Below, one piece after another: positions 25,765-33,558 of a DNA stretch of 64,000 nucleotides (positions are counted from its first letter, which is position 1; every line of letters begins with the position of its first letter). The notes beneath the pieces were generated by a model that had not been told where the DNA came from, searched no databases, and was given only the letters and a program-made list of their open reading frames with translations. This DNA comes from Micromonospora haikouensis (GTDB taxonomy: Bacteria; Actinomycetota; Actinomycetes; Mycobacteriales; Micromonosporaceae). The position numbers were made by a program, and so were the translations under genes. The DNA lies in NCBI RefSeq assembly GCF_900091595.1, contig NZ_FMCW01000016.1, forward strand, positions 62,001 to 126,000. Reading direction: 5' to 3'.

Positions 25765-27228
25765 ATGACCACCTTCGACCTGCTGCTGCGCAACGTGCGC
25801 CTGGTCCGGCACGACCGGCCCGACACCGAGACGGTGGACATCGGCGTCACCGCGGGCACGGTCACCCGCGTCGCGCCGGGCCTCGACCCGGCCGACGCCG
25901 CGACCGTGCACGACGGGCAGGGGAAGCTCGCCTTCCCCGGCGTCGTCGACGCCCACCAGCACTGGGGCATCTACAACCCGCTCGCCGAGGACACCGCCTC
26001 GGAGAGCCGCGCCAGCGCCCAGGGCGGCGTCACCACCGCCCTGACCTACATGCGGACCGGGCAGTACTACCTCAACCGGGGCGGCCGGTACGAGGACTTC
26101 TTCCCCGACGTGCTCGCCGCCAGCGCCGGGCGCTCCCACATCGACTACGGCTTCCACCTGGCCCCGATGATGCGCGAGCACATCGACGAGCTGCCCGACC
26201 TGGTCGACCGGTTCGGGGTGACCTCCTTCAAGATCTTCATGTTCTACGGCGGGCACGGCCTGCACGGCCGCTCGGCCGACCAGAACTCGTTCCTGATGAT
26301 CCCCGAGGGCGAACGCTACGACTACGCCCACTTCGAGTTCGTGATGCGCGGCGTGCAGGCGGCCCGGGAACGCTTCCCCGAGCTGGCCGACCAGATCTCC
26401 CTGTCGCTGCACTGTGAGACCGCCGAGATCATGAGCGCCTACACCCGACAGGTGGAGCAGGAGGGCCGGCTGCGCGGGCTGGAGGCGTACCACGCCTCCC
26501 GGCCGCCGCACTCCGAGGGACTCGCCGTCTCCATCGCCTCGTACCTGGCCCACGAGACCGGCCTGCCCACCATCAACCTGCTGCACCTGTCCTCGGCCAA
26601 GGCGCTCGACGCGGCCCTGCGGATGGCCGAGGCGTTCCCGCACATCGACTTCCGCCGCGAGGTGACCATCGGGCACCTGCTGGCCGACATCACCACCGCG
26701 CACGGCCTCGGCGGCAAGGTGAACCCGCCGCTGCGCCCGCGCGCCGACGTCGAGGCGCTCTGGGCCCACCTCCTCGACGGGCACGTCGACTGGGTGGTCA
26801 GCGACCACGCCTGCTGCAAGGACGAGGTCAAGTTCGGTGAGCCCCGCGACGACGTCTTCGTCGCCAAGTCCGGCTTCGGCGGGGCCGAGTATCTGCTGCC
26901 CGGCCTGCTCACCGAGGGCCGCCGCCGGGGCCTTCCGCTGTCGCGGGTCGCGGAGCTGACCTCGTGGAACCCGGCCCGCCGCTTCGGCCTGGCCGGCAAG
27001 GGCGCCGTCGCCGAGGGCTACGACGCCGACCTCTGCCTGGTCGACACCGACCACACCTGGACGGTACGGGCCGCGGACTCCGAGTCCACCCAGGAGTACA
27101 CGCCGTTCGAGGGCTTCGAGCTGACCGCCCGGGTCACCGACACCTTCGTCCGGGGCGAGCACGTCCTCGTCGACGGCAAGGTCACCGGCAGCCCCCAGGG
27201 TCGCTACGTGCCCCGGGCCGGGCGGTAG
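25765..27228 (+). CDS. Hydantoinase/dihydropyrimidinase-type amidohydrolase
   Basis: A 487-residue amidohydrolase. The binuclear metal set looks complete: HQH in VVDAHQHWG (~57-65), the lysine to be carbamylated in SFKIFMFY (~155), His in SLHCE, His in LLHLSS, and Asp in WVVSDHACC. The layout matches the cyclic amidohydrolase group (hydantoinase, dihydropyrimidinase, allantoinase, imidase), which opens cyclic ureides or imides. It is the strongest clue that the substrate or an intermediate is an N-heterocycle. ATG is 4 bases after the MmgE/PrpD stop. Confidence 0.88.
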   Translation: MTTFDLLLRNVRLVRHDRPDTETVDIGVTAGTVTRVAPGLDPADAATVHDGQGKLAFPGVVDAHQHWGIYNPLAEDTASESRASAQGGVTTALTYMRTGQYYLNRGGRYEDFFPDVLAASAGRSHIDYGFHLAPMMREHIDELPDLVDRFGVTSFKIFMFYGGHGLHGRSADQNSFLMIPEGERYDYAHFEFVMRGVQAARERFPELADQISLSLHCETAEIMSAYTRQVEQEGRLRGLEAYHASRPPHSEGLAVSIASYLAHETGLPTINLLHLSSAKALDAALRMAEAFPHIDFRREVTIGHLLADITTAHGLGGKVNPPLRPRADVEALWAHLLDGHVDWVVSDHACCKDEVKFGEPRDDVFVAKSGFGGAEYLLPGLLTEGRRRGLPLSRVAELTSWNPARRFGLAGKGAVAEGYDADLCLVDTDHTWTVRAADSESTQEYTPFEGFELTARVTDTFVRGEHVLVDGKVTGSPQGRYVPRAGR

Positions 27229-27232
27229 CGCC

Positions 27233-28087
27233 GTGGCAGCTGTCGCCCGCAGCTACCTCTACGTCCCCGGGGACCGGGAGGAACTGCTGCGCAAGGCCCC
27301 CGGCCGGGGCGCCGACGCGCTCGTGCTCGACCTGGAGGACGCCGTCACCCCGGCCCGCAAGGCCGAGGCCCGCCGCGCGGTCGCCGCCGCGCTGGCCGCC
27401 CCGGCCACCACCGAGACCTGGGTACGGATCAACAGCGACCAGGTCGACGCGGACGTCGCGGTGCTCTCCGCGGCGGCGGCCGGGGTGTGGGTGCCGAAGG
27501 CGGAACCGGAGCTGCTGGCCGAGGTCGACCGGGCGCTGGCCGGGGCGGAACGCCGGCTCGGGCTGGCCGGGGCCACCTTCGCGGTCGTCGCCCTGATCGA
27601 GACCGCCCGGGGGATCCTCACCTGCCCGCAGGTCGCCGCCGCGCCGAGGGTGCTGCGGCTCGGGCTCGGCGAGGCGGACCTGGCGGGGGAACTGGGCCTG
27701 CAACCGGGGCCGGACCGGGCCGAACTCGCCCCGATCCGCTCGCAGGTCGTGGTCGCCTCCGCCGGGGCGCGGATCGTCGCGCCGGTCGGCCCCGTCGAGA
27801 CGACGCTGCGCGACCCGGACCGGCTGGAGGCCGGCACGCGGACGCTGCTGCGCCAGGGCTTCCGGGCGCGCAGCGCCATCCACCCCGGCCAGCTCGCGAC
27901 CATCAACGCCGTCTTCACGCCCGGCCCGGCGGAGGTGGCCGCCGCCCGGGAGGTGGTCGACGCGCTGGACCGGGCCGCCCGCGACGGCTCCGGCGTGGCG
28001 ACCGACGCCCACGGCAGGCTGCTGGACCGGGCGGTGATCCGCGCCGCCACGGAGGTGCTGCGCCGCGCCGAGCGGCACGCCGGCTGA
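27233..28087 (+). CDS. HpcH/HpaI aldolase / CitE-like acyl-CoA lyase
   Basis: A 284-residue TIM-barrel protein of the CitE family: SYLYVPGDREELLRKA, LDLEDAVTPARKAEAR, WVRIN (substrate Arg), LIETARGILTCPQV (metal Glu), LGEADLAGELG (metal Asp) and AIHPGQLATIN. The family cleaves citramalyl-, malyl- or beta-hydroxyacyl-CoA. It would produce central metabolites such as acetyl-CoA, pyruvate or glyoxylate at the end of the pathway. GTG start is 4 bases after the amidohydrolase stop. It is the last gene of the cluster and converges on the GH3 gene. Confidence 0.87.
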   Translation: MAAVARSYLYVPGDREELLRKAPGRGADALVLDLEDAVTPARKAEARRAVAAALAAPATTETWVRINSDQVDADVAVLSAAAAGVWVPKAEPELLAEVDRALAGAERRLGLAGATFAVVALIETARGILTCPQVAAAPRVLRLGLGEADLAGELGLQPGPDRAELAPIRSQVVVASAGARIVAPVGPVETTLRDPDRLEAGTRTLLRQGFRARSAIHPGQLATINAVFTPGPAEVAAAREVVDALDRAARDGSGVATDAHGRLLDRAVIRAATEVLRRAERHAG

Positions 28088-28100
28088 ACCGCCCCCGGCC

Positions 28101-30425
28101 TCAGCCCGCCGGCCGCACGGTGAACGGGGCCCGCAGCAGCGTCTCGTCCCGCGACGACGGGCCGACGAGCAGCGTGAAGTCGCCGGGCTCGACCACCCGC
28201 ACGCCCCGGCCGTCGACGATGGCGCAGTCGGCGACGGGGACGTCGATCCGCACCGTGGCGCTCCGCCCGGGCTCCAGCTCCACCTGCCGGAACGCCTTCA
28301 GCTCCTTGTCCGCCCAGCTCACGGAGGTGACGTCGTCGCTGACGTACGCCTGGACGGTCTCCAGGACCGGCCGGGTCCCGGTGTTGCGGACGGTGACCTC
28401 GGCGCGGACGGTGTCCGTCGGCGCGAGGTCGCCCGGGGCGACCCGCAGGTCGGCGTACTCGACGGTCGTGTACGACAGGCCGTCGCCGAAGGCGAAGGCG
28501 GGGCGCTGGGTCAGGTCGGCGTAGCGGGAGCCGTGCTGGCCACGAATCTGGTTGTAGTAGGTGGGCTGCTGCCCGACGTGCCGGGCGAACGAGATGGGCA
28601 GCCGCCCGGCGGGCTCGACGAGGCCGAGCAGCAGCTCGGCGATCGCCCGGCCGCCCCGCATGCCCGGGTTGGCCACCCAGAGCAGGGCGGCGGCGTCGAG
28701 CGCCGAGTCGGGCAGCACCAGCGGCTTGGACGCGAGCAGCACGACGACCATCGGCGTGCCGGTCGCGGCGAGGGCGTCCAGCAGGGCGATCTGCCCGCCG
28801 ACCAGGTTGAGCGTCGCGGTGCTGCACCCCTCGCCGACCAGCTCGATGCGGTCGCCGACGACCGCGACGACGTAGTCGGCCCCCTCGGCGGCGGCGACCG
28901 CCTCGGCGATCAGCGCCGTGTCCGGCGGGCAGGGCAGGACGACCTGCGGGCGGGGCTGGCCGTCGGGGAACAACGCCCCCTCGGGGTCGGGGGCCATGGT
29001 GAGGATGTCGGCGCCGCGTGCGTGGGTGACCGCCCAGCCGGCGGGCACGTGGGCGCGCAGCCCGTCGAGGACCGTGGTGATCATGTCGCGGGGCTGGCCG
29101 TCGCGCATCCAGTCGGCCTGCCCGGAGGAGCCGGCCCAGTCGCCGAGCTGGGTCTGCGCGTCGTCGGCGAGCGGGCCGACGACCGCGACCGTGCGCGGCG
29201 GGCCGCCGTCGCCCCGGGCGCGCCCGGCGTCGTCGGCCGCGAACCCGCCCGCGAGCGGGAGCATCCCGTCGTTGCGCAGCAGCACCAGCGACCGGCGGGC
29301 GACCTCCAGGTTGAGCGTGGCGTGCGGCGCGCTGCCGATCACCGCGCGTTGCCGGGCGACGTCGGGCCGGCGGGGGTCCTCGAACAGGCCCAGCTCGAAC
29401 TTCAGGGCCAGGATGCGGGAGACGGCGTCGTCGAGGTCCGACTCGACCAGCAGGCCCCGCGCGACCGCGTCCTGGGCGCCCTGGAAGAACTGCGGGGTGG
29501 TCATGATCATGTTGTTGCCGGCGCGGACGGCCGCGGCGGCGGCGTGCGCGTGGTCGGGCTGCACCCGCTGCTCCCAGACCATCCGGCCCACGTTGTCCCA
29601 GTCGGTGACGAGCATGCCCGTCCAGCCCCACTCGCCGCGCAGCACGTCGGTCAGGAGCCAGTCGTTGACGGTGATCGGCACGCCGTCGGTGCTCTGGTAG
29701 CCGAGCATGAACGTGCGGCACCCCTCGCGCGCCACCCGCTCGAACGGCGGCAGGAACCACGCGCGCAGCTTGCGCCGCGACAGGTCCGCCTCGGTGGCGT
29801 CCCGGCCGCCCTGGGTCTCGGAGTAGCCGGCGAAGTGCTTGGCGGTGGCCAGCACGGCGGTCGGGTCGGCCAGGTCCTCGCCCTGGTAGCCGCGCACCAT
29901 CGCGGCGGCCAGCTCACCGATCAGGAACGGGTCCTCGCCGAACGTCTCGTCGACCCGGCCCCAGCGCAGGTCCCGGGCGATGCACAGCACGGGGGAGAAG
30001 GTCCAGTGCACGCCGGTCGGGGCCACCTCGACGGCGGTGACGCGCCCGACCCGCTCGACGAGCTCCGGCGACCAGGTGGCGGCCATGCCGAGCTGGGTGG
30101 GGAAGATCGTCGCGCCGGGGAAGAACGAGTGCCCGTGGATGCAGTCCTCGCCGACCAGCAGCGGGATGCGCAGCCGGGTGCGCGCGGTCAGCTCGTGCGC
30201 CTCGACCACCCGCGCGGGGGAGGTGTGCAGGATGGACCCGACGTGCCTGCCCAGGATGTGGTCGGCCAGGTCGCCGTGGGAGTCGAGCTGCATCATCTGG
30301 CCGACCTTCTCCGCCAGGCTCATCCGCCCGAGCAGGTGGGCCACCCGCTGCGCGGTCGGCCGGGTCTGGTCCAGGTGGGGCAGGTCGTCGCTGATCGGGT
30401 CTGCGATGCTCCGGGACGCGGTCAC
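28101..30425 (-). CDS. Glycoside hydrolase family 3 beta-glucosidase-type enzyme
   Basis: A 774-residue GH3 enzyme without a signal peptide, so cytoplasmic. (beta/alpha)8 domain ~20-380 with KHFAGY and the nucleophile Asp275 in VTDWDN; (alpha/beta)6 domain from ~395 (SLVLLRNDGMLPL, VVGDRIELVGEG, LLASKPLVLP); fibronectin type III-like C-terminal domain ~665-770 (AEVTVRNTGTRPVLETVQAYVSD). Members remove terminal glucose or xylose from beta-oligosaccharides. GTG 30425 was chosen; residues before it would be unlike the family. It is transcribed alone, divergent from the DUF5134 gene. Confidence 0.9.
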   Translation of the reverse strand: MTASRSIADPISDDLPHLDQTRPTAQRVAHLLGRMSLAEKVGQMMQLDSHGDLADHILGRHVGSILHTSPARVVEAHELTARTRLRIPLLVGEDCIHGHSFFPGATIFPTQLGMAATWSPELVERVGRVTAVEVAPTGVHWTFSPVLCIARDLRWGRVDETFGEDPFLIGELAAAMVRGYQGEDLADPTAVLATAKHFAGYSETQGGRDATEADLSRRKLRAWFLPPFERVAREGCRTFMLGYQSTDGVPITVNDWLLTDVLRGEWGWTGMLVTDWDNVGRMVWEQRVQPDHAHAAAAAVRAGNNMIMTTPQFFQGAQDAVARGLLVESDLDDAVSRILALKFELGLFEDPRRPDVARQRAVIGSAPHATLNLEVARRSLVLLRNDGMLPLAGGFAADDAGRARGDGGPPRTVAVVGPLADDAQTQLGDWAGSSGQADWMRDGQPRDMITTVLDGLRAHVPAGWAVTHARGADILTMAPDPEGALFPDGQPRPQVVLPCPPDTALIAEAVAAAEGADYVVAVVGDRIELVGEGCSTATLNLVGGQIALLDALAATGTPMVVVLLASKPLVLPDSALDAAALLWVANPGMRGGRAIAELLLGLVEPAGRLPISFARHVGQQPTYYNQIRGQHGSRYADLTQRPAFAFGDGLSYTTVEYADLRVAPGDLAPTDTVRAEVTVRNTGTRPVLETVQAYVSDDVTSVSWADKELKAFRQVELEPGRSATVRIDVPVADCAIVDGRGVRVVEPGDFTLLVGPSSRDETLLRAPFTVRPAG

Positions 30426-30567
30426 CGCCCGACCGTACACACCTCGGCCGGTCCCGTGTGGACGCAGAGGGCAACTTCGCGCACAGACGCCGGCTCCCGC
30501 GCCGACTACCGTCGGCCCTGACCGTCTGCCCACGGGCCCGGACCGGTCGGACGAGGGGAGCAAGCCC

Positions 30568-31167
30568 ATGGTGTTCCCGGCGCTGCAATGGCCGATGACG
30601 CTGGCCCTGATGGCCGTGACGTCCTACCACGGGTTCCGGTTCCTGGGCCCGGCGTCCGCGCGGGCGGGATCGGGCCGGGCCGCCCGGTGCCGGATCGCCG
30701 AGGGCGTGCACCTGCTCATGGGCGTGGCGATGACCGCGATAGTGTGGGCGCTCGGGGTGCCGCAGGCGGTGTGGCTCGTCCTGTTCGTGCCGGCCGGGGT
30801 CTGGTTCGCGGCGCTGACCGCACGCCGCCCGGCGGCGCTCGGCTCGCGGGCGGCCACCGGATACTTCGCCCTCTCGTCGGCGGCGATGGTGTGGATGACC
30901 GGCCTGCCGGGCGGCCACGCCGGGCCGCACGGCCAGCACGGCGCGGCCACGTCGGCGGGCTGGTGGCCGCCGCTGGTCAGCCTGGCCCTGGGCGGGTACC
31001 TGCTGCTCGCCGCGGGCTGGTGGGCGGCCCGGGGCGTACGCCTGACCCCGGCCTGGCGCGACCACGTGCCCGCCGGCCGACCGGGGGTGGCCGGGGCGCG
31101 GGCCGAGGGCCTCTGCCACGCCACGATGGGCGTGGTGATGGGCCTCATGCTGCTGGCGACGGTGTAG
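30568..31167 (+). CDS. DUF5134 family polytopic membrane protein (second copy)
   Basis: A 199-residue membrane protein with about six helices, equal in length and clearly homologous to the product of 1041-1640: VFPALQWPMTLALMAV, EGVHLLMGVAMTAIVWALG, SLALGGYLLLAAGWWAARGVRLTP, LCHATMGVVMGLMLLATV. The His-rich loop differs in detail (GGHAGPHGQHGA). The function is unknown. It is preceded by GAGGGGAGCAAGCCC. Confidence 0.78.
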   Translation: MVFPALQWPMTLALMAVTSYHGFRFLGPASARAGSGRAARCRIAEGVHLLMGVAMTAIVWALGVPQAVWLVLFVPAGVWFAALTARRPAALGSRAATGYFALSSAAMVWMTGLPGGHAGPHGQHGAATSAGWWPPLVSLALGGYLLLAAGWWAARGVRLTPAWRDHVPAGRPGVAGARAEGLCHATMGVVMGLMLLATV

Positions 31168-31297
31168 GCGTGCAGTTCTGCGTGTCTTCTTCGTGGTGTG
31201 GGCCGCGCCGCGCCGGTTGACTCGACGGCAGGTCACGCACGACGCGACGGGGGCGTCGACGGGCCCACGGTCCCCCACTCAGCACCAGGAGCGGCAC

Positions 31298-32131
31298 ATG
31301 CCCTACGTCACGGTCGGCGAAGAGAACAGCGGCGACATCGACATCTACTACGAGGACCACGGCACCGGCGCGCCCGTCGTGCTCATCCACGGCTACCCGC
31401 TCGACGGGGCGTCCTGGGAGAAGCAGTCGCGGGAGCTGCTCGCGGCCGGCTACCGGGTGGTCACGTACGACCGGCGCGGGTTCGGCAAGTCGAGCCAGCC
31501 GACCGTCGGCTACGACTACGACACTTTCACCGCCGACCTGCACACCCTGCTGGAGCACCTGGACCTGCGCGACGTCGTGCTGGTCGGCTTCTCGATGGGC
31601 ACCGGCGAGGTGACCCGCTACCTCGGCACCCACGGCTCGGGCCGGGTGCGCAAGGCGGTGCTGATGGGCGCGGTGCCGCCGTTCCTGCTCAAGACCGACG
31701 ACAACCCCGAGGGCGTCGACGCGCAGGTCTTCGCCGACATCAAGGCGGCGGTGGTGGCCGACCGGCCCGCGTACTTCAAGAGCTTCCTCGACAACTTCTA
31801 CAACGTCGACGTGCTGGGCGGCACCCGGATCAGCGACGAGGCCTGGCAGAACAGCTTCATCACCGCGGTCGGCGCGTCGGCGTACGCCGCGTACGCCTGC
31901 GTCGACACCTGGCTGACCGACTTCCGCGCCGACCTCGGCAAGATCGACGTGCCGACGCTGCTGCTGCACGGCGACGCCGACCGGATCCTGCCGATCGACG
32001 CCACCGCCAACCGGCTGCCGGAGCTGATCGCCGACCTGCGCTACGAGGTGATCCCGGGCGGCCCGCACAACATCGCCTGGACGCACCCGGAGCTGGTCAA
32101 CCGCTACCTGCTCGACTTCATCGCCGCGTGA
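31298..32131 (+). CDS. Alpha/beta hydrolase, cofactor-free chloroperoxidase/perhydrolase type
   Basis: A 277-residue hydrolase: HGYPLDGASW oxyanion loop, nucleophile Ser in GFSMGTGE, acid Asp in LLHGDADRILP, and His in GGPHNIAWTHPE. The GFSMG...RYLG pattern and length fit the non-haem haloperoxidase/esterase group, which makes peracids and also cleaves esters. No signal peptide. The Dps gene lies 75 bases downstream; a shared oxidative-stress role is possible but unproven. Confidence 0.88.
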   Translation: MPYVTVGEENSGDIDIYYEDHGTGAPVVLIHGYPLDGASWEKQSRELLAAGYRVVTYDRRGFGKSSQPTVGYDYDTFTADLHTLLEHLDLRDVVLVGFSMGTGEVTRYLGTHGSGRVRKAVLMGAVPPFLLKTDDNPEGVDAQVFADIKAAVVADRPAYFKSFLDNFYNVDVLGGTRISDEAWQNSFITAVGASAYAAYACVDTWLTDFRADLGKIDVPTLLLHGDADRILPIDATANRLPELIADLRYEVIPGGPHNIAWTHPELVNRYLLDFIAA

Positions 32132-32206
32132 GCGGTCCGGCCTCGCCCACGGTGGCGCCGGCGCACGGCGCGTGCGCCGCCCCACTCACCTGAACGGAGA
32201 ACAACC

Positions 32207-32674
32207 ATGGCCGTTGTCGACGGCATCCTCGACTCCACGGACCGCAAGACCACCGGCGAGGCGCTGCAGCAGGCGCTGGCGGACCTGATCAACCTGGGGA
32301 TGCTGGCCAAGCAGGCGCACTGGAACCTGGTCGGCCCGCACTTCCGCAGCCTGCACCTGCAACTCGACGAACTCGCCGACCTCGCCCGCCGGTACGCCGA
32401 CGAGGTGGCCGAGCGGGCCGCCGCCGTCGGGCTCAACCCCGACGGGCGGGCCGCGACGGTCGCCGCCCAGTCGACGCTGCCGACCCTCGACCACGGCGAC
32501 GTCGAGGAGGGCACCGCCGTCGAGGTCGTGGTCGACGCGCTGTTCGCCCTGATCCGCACGCTGCGTCAGGCGGTGGCCGACACCGCGACCAGCGACCCGA
32601 TCTCGCAGGACCTGCTCATCGGGGCCACCGCCGCCGTGGAGCAGCAGCACTGGCTGTTCCGCGCCCAGCGCTGA
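32207..32674 (+). CDS. dps: Dps-family DNA-protecting ferritin
   Basis: A 155-residue Dps protein. Ferroxidase ligands at the subunit interface are visible: KQAHWNLVGPHF (first His and the paired His), then LHLQLDELADLARRYADEVAERAAAVG with the acidic residues. The C terminus is short, without a lysine-rich DNA-binding tail. It stores iron and consumes peroxide. AACGGAGAACAACC precedes the ATG. A strong hairpin follows at 32686. Confidence 0.92.
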   Translation: MAVVDGILDSTDRKTTGEALQQALADLINLGMLAKQAHWNLVGPHFRSLHLQLDELADLARRYADEVAERAAAVGLNPDGRAATVAAQSTLPTLDHGDVEEGTAVEVVVDALFALIRTLRQAVADTATSDPISQDLLIGATAAVEQQHWLFRAQR

Positions 32675-32685
32675 CCCCCACCCGC

Positions 32686-32717
32686 CGCGCCCGCCTCCGC
32701 TCCCGGGGGCGGGCGCG
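32686..32717 (+). terminator. Hairpin terminator after dps
   Basis: CGCGCCCGCC (32686-32695) pairs perfectly with GGCGGGCGCG (32708-32717) around a 12-base loop, 12 bases after the dps stop. It has no T tract, as is usual in actinomycetes. It may also serve the converging HTH gene. Confidence 0.7.
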
Positions 32718-32724
32718 GTCGTCG

Positions 32725-32916
32725 TCAGTCCTCGTCGGCTGGGCTGGGGCGGTTCTGCGTGATCCAGGCCCGGACGGCTGCGCCATCCCAGACACGGCCC
32801 ATCTTCAAGGTGACGACGGGGTCGGGGAATCCCTTACGGCCAACGATGATCGTGGCGCGCTGCTTGCTGATCCCGCCAAGCAAATCGCGGATCTCATCCA
32901 ACCCGAGCAGCTCCAC
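32725..32916 (-). CDS. Small AlpA/excisionase-like HTH DNA-binding protein
   Basis: A 63-residue protein from GTG 32916: VELLGLDEIRDLLGG, SKQRATIIVGRKGFPDPV, MGRVWDGAAVRAWI. This is the compact winged HTH of AlpA/MerR-like excisionases and small actinobacterial DNA-binding proteins. An in-frame ATG at 32991 would add 25 residues unlike the family and would run through the upstream palindromes, so I prefer the GTG; no good ribosome site marks either. It faces two small plus-strand genes across a palindrome-rich gap and may bind there. Confidence 0.6.
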   Translation of the reverse strand: MELLGLDEIRDLLGGISKQRATIIVGRKGFPDPVVTLKMGRVWDGAAVRAWITQNRPSPADED

Positions 32917-32962
32917 GATCTGACGGTATGGCCCCAGGGGGGTGCACCAGACGGAATCGGCT

Positions 32963-33003
32963 GAGGCAACCCTCACAGGGGTTGCCTCCATGCAACCCCT
33001 GTG
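32963..33003. promoter_or_regulatory. Two overlapping, mutually exclusive inverted repeats
   Basis: GAGGCAACCC (32963-32972) pairs with GGGTTGCCTC (32979-32988) around 6 bases. CACAGGGGTTGC (32974-32985) pairs with GCAACCCCTGTG (32992-33003) around 6 bases. The middle arm is shared, so only one hairpin can form at a time. A further GGGTTG occurs at 33012-33017. All lie between the HTH gene and the two small plus-strand genes, as expected for an operator or RNA switch. Confidence 0.65.
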
Positions 33004-33017
33004 GGTGTCATGGGTTG

Positions 33018-33182
33018 ATGACCGTGCGTCGGCTGCCCCCGCTGATCGTCGACGCCTGGCGTGCCCTCGACTGGCACAAGCACCGGCGGTGTTCCGCTTG
33101 CCGCTCGACCGGCGGGTGTCCCGTGGTGGAGTTGGCCCGCGCCCGGATCAGGGCATGGCGACGCTACGGCCCCCGGCGATGA
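33018..33182 (+). CDS. Small Cys-rich conserved protein, unknown function
   Basis: A 54-residue basic protein. It has three cysteines in HRRCSACRSTGGCPVVELARARI, which may make a small zinc-binding knuckle with a nearby His, and a closing arginine-rich helix. I recall similar unannotated proteins in Micromonospora-type genomes but know no function. ATG 33018 lies right after the palindrome region. Its stop overlaps the next start as ATGA. The ribosome site is weak. Confidence 0.5.
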   Translation: MTVRRLPPLIVDAWRALDWHKHRRCSACRSTGGCPVVELARARIRAWRRYGPRR

Positions 33183-33445
33183 TCGAACTCAGCGCCGGCG
33201 ACGTTCTCCACATCACTGCCGCCTGCAGCGTCCAGTTCGCGAAGCCGATGATGTTCCGCCTGATCAAGGTGCGGCACGACCTGGTGACCTACGACCACTG
33301 GGTCTGGCTCGACGGCTACCAGCTCGACGCCAAGGGCGACGCGGTGGCCCGGCGGGAGATTTTCGTCCTGCGGGCGGGGTTGACGGTCCGACGACGAACC
33401 GCCCCGATGCAATCGAGGCGGCCAGTATCGAATGCGCGGGCTTGA
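33179..33445 (+). CDS. Small conserved protein (MIELSAGDVL type), unknown function
   Basis: An 88-residue protein: MIELSAGDVLHITAACSVQF, RLIKVRHDLVTYDHWVWLDG and YQLDAKGDAVARREIFV indicate a small beta-rich domain. I recall this type as an unannotated actinobacterial family; no function is known to me. ATG overlaps the stop of the 54-residue gene (ATGA), so the two are coupled. The last ~20 residues (RRRTAPMQSRRPVSNARA) look like unconserved read-through past the domain. Confidence 0.6.
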   Translation: MIELSAGDVLHITAACSVQFAKPMMFRLIKVRHDLVTYDHWVWLDGYQLDAKGDAVARREIFVLRAGLTVRRRTAPMQSRRPVSNARA

Positions 33446-33474
33446 AGCCGGTATCGAAGCGGGAACCGGTGTGA

Positions 33475-33538
33475 ATCTTGGAAGATTTCGGCCCCCAGAG
33501 GGGCGCATTTCTTCCAAGATCTCCGCTCTGGGGAGCGG
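33475..33538. terminator. Nested hairpins between converging genes
   Basis: ATCTTGGAAGA (33475-33485) pairs with TCTTCCAAGAT (33510-33520). Competing pairs are CCCCAGAG (33493-33500) with CTCTGGGG (33526-33533), and CCGCTC (33523-33528) with GAGCGG (33533-33538). They lie in the 113-base gap between the 88-residue gene and the converging membrane-protein gene, so a two-way terminator is likely. The symmetry could also mark an old insertion site. Confidence 0.5.
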
Positions 33539-33558
33539 CCGGGTCGGTCGGCTGGGCG

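Noticed and set aside
27259..29760. Large minus-strand reading over the CitE-like gene
   Set aside because: It is a shadow frame; the plus strand shows clear CitE motifs and the GH3 gene uses a different frame.
32928..33182. Longer start at 32928 for the small Cys-rich protein
   Set aside because: It would read through the palindromes and add residues with no family-like pattern; ATG 33018 gives a compact protein directly coupled to the next gene.
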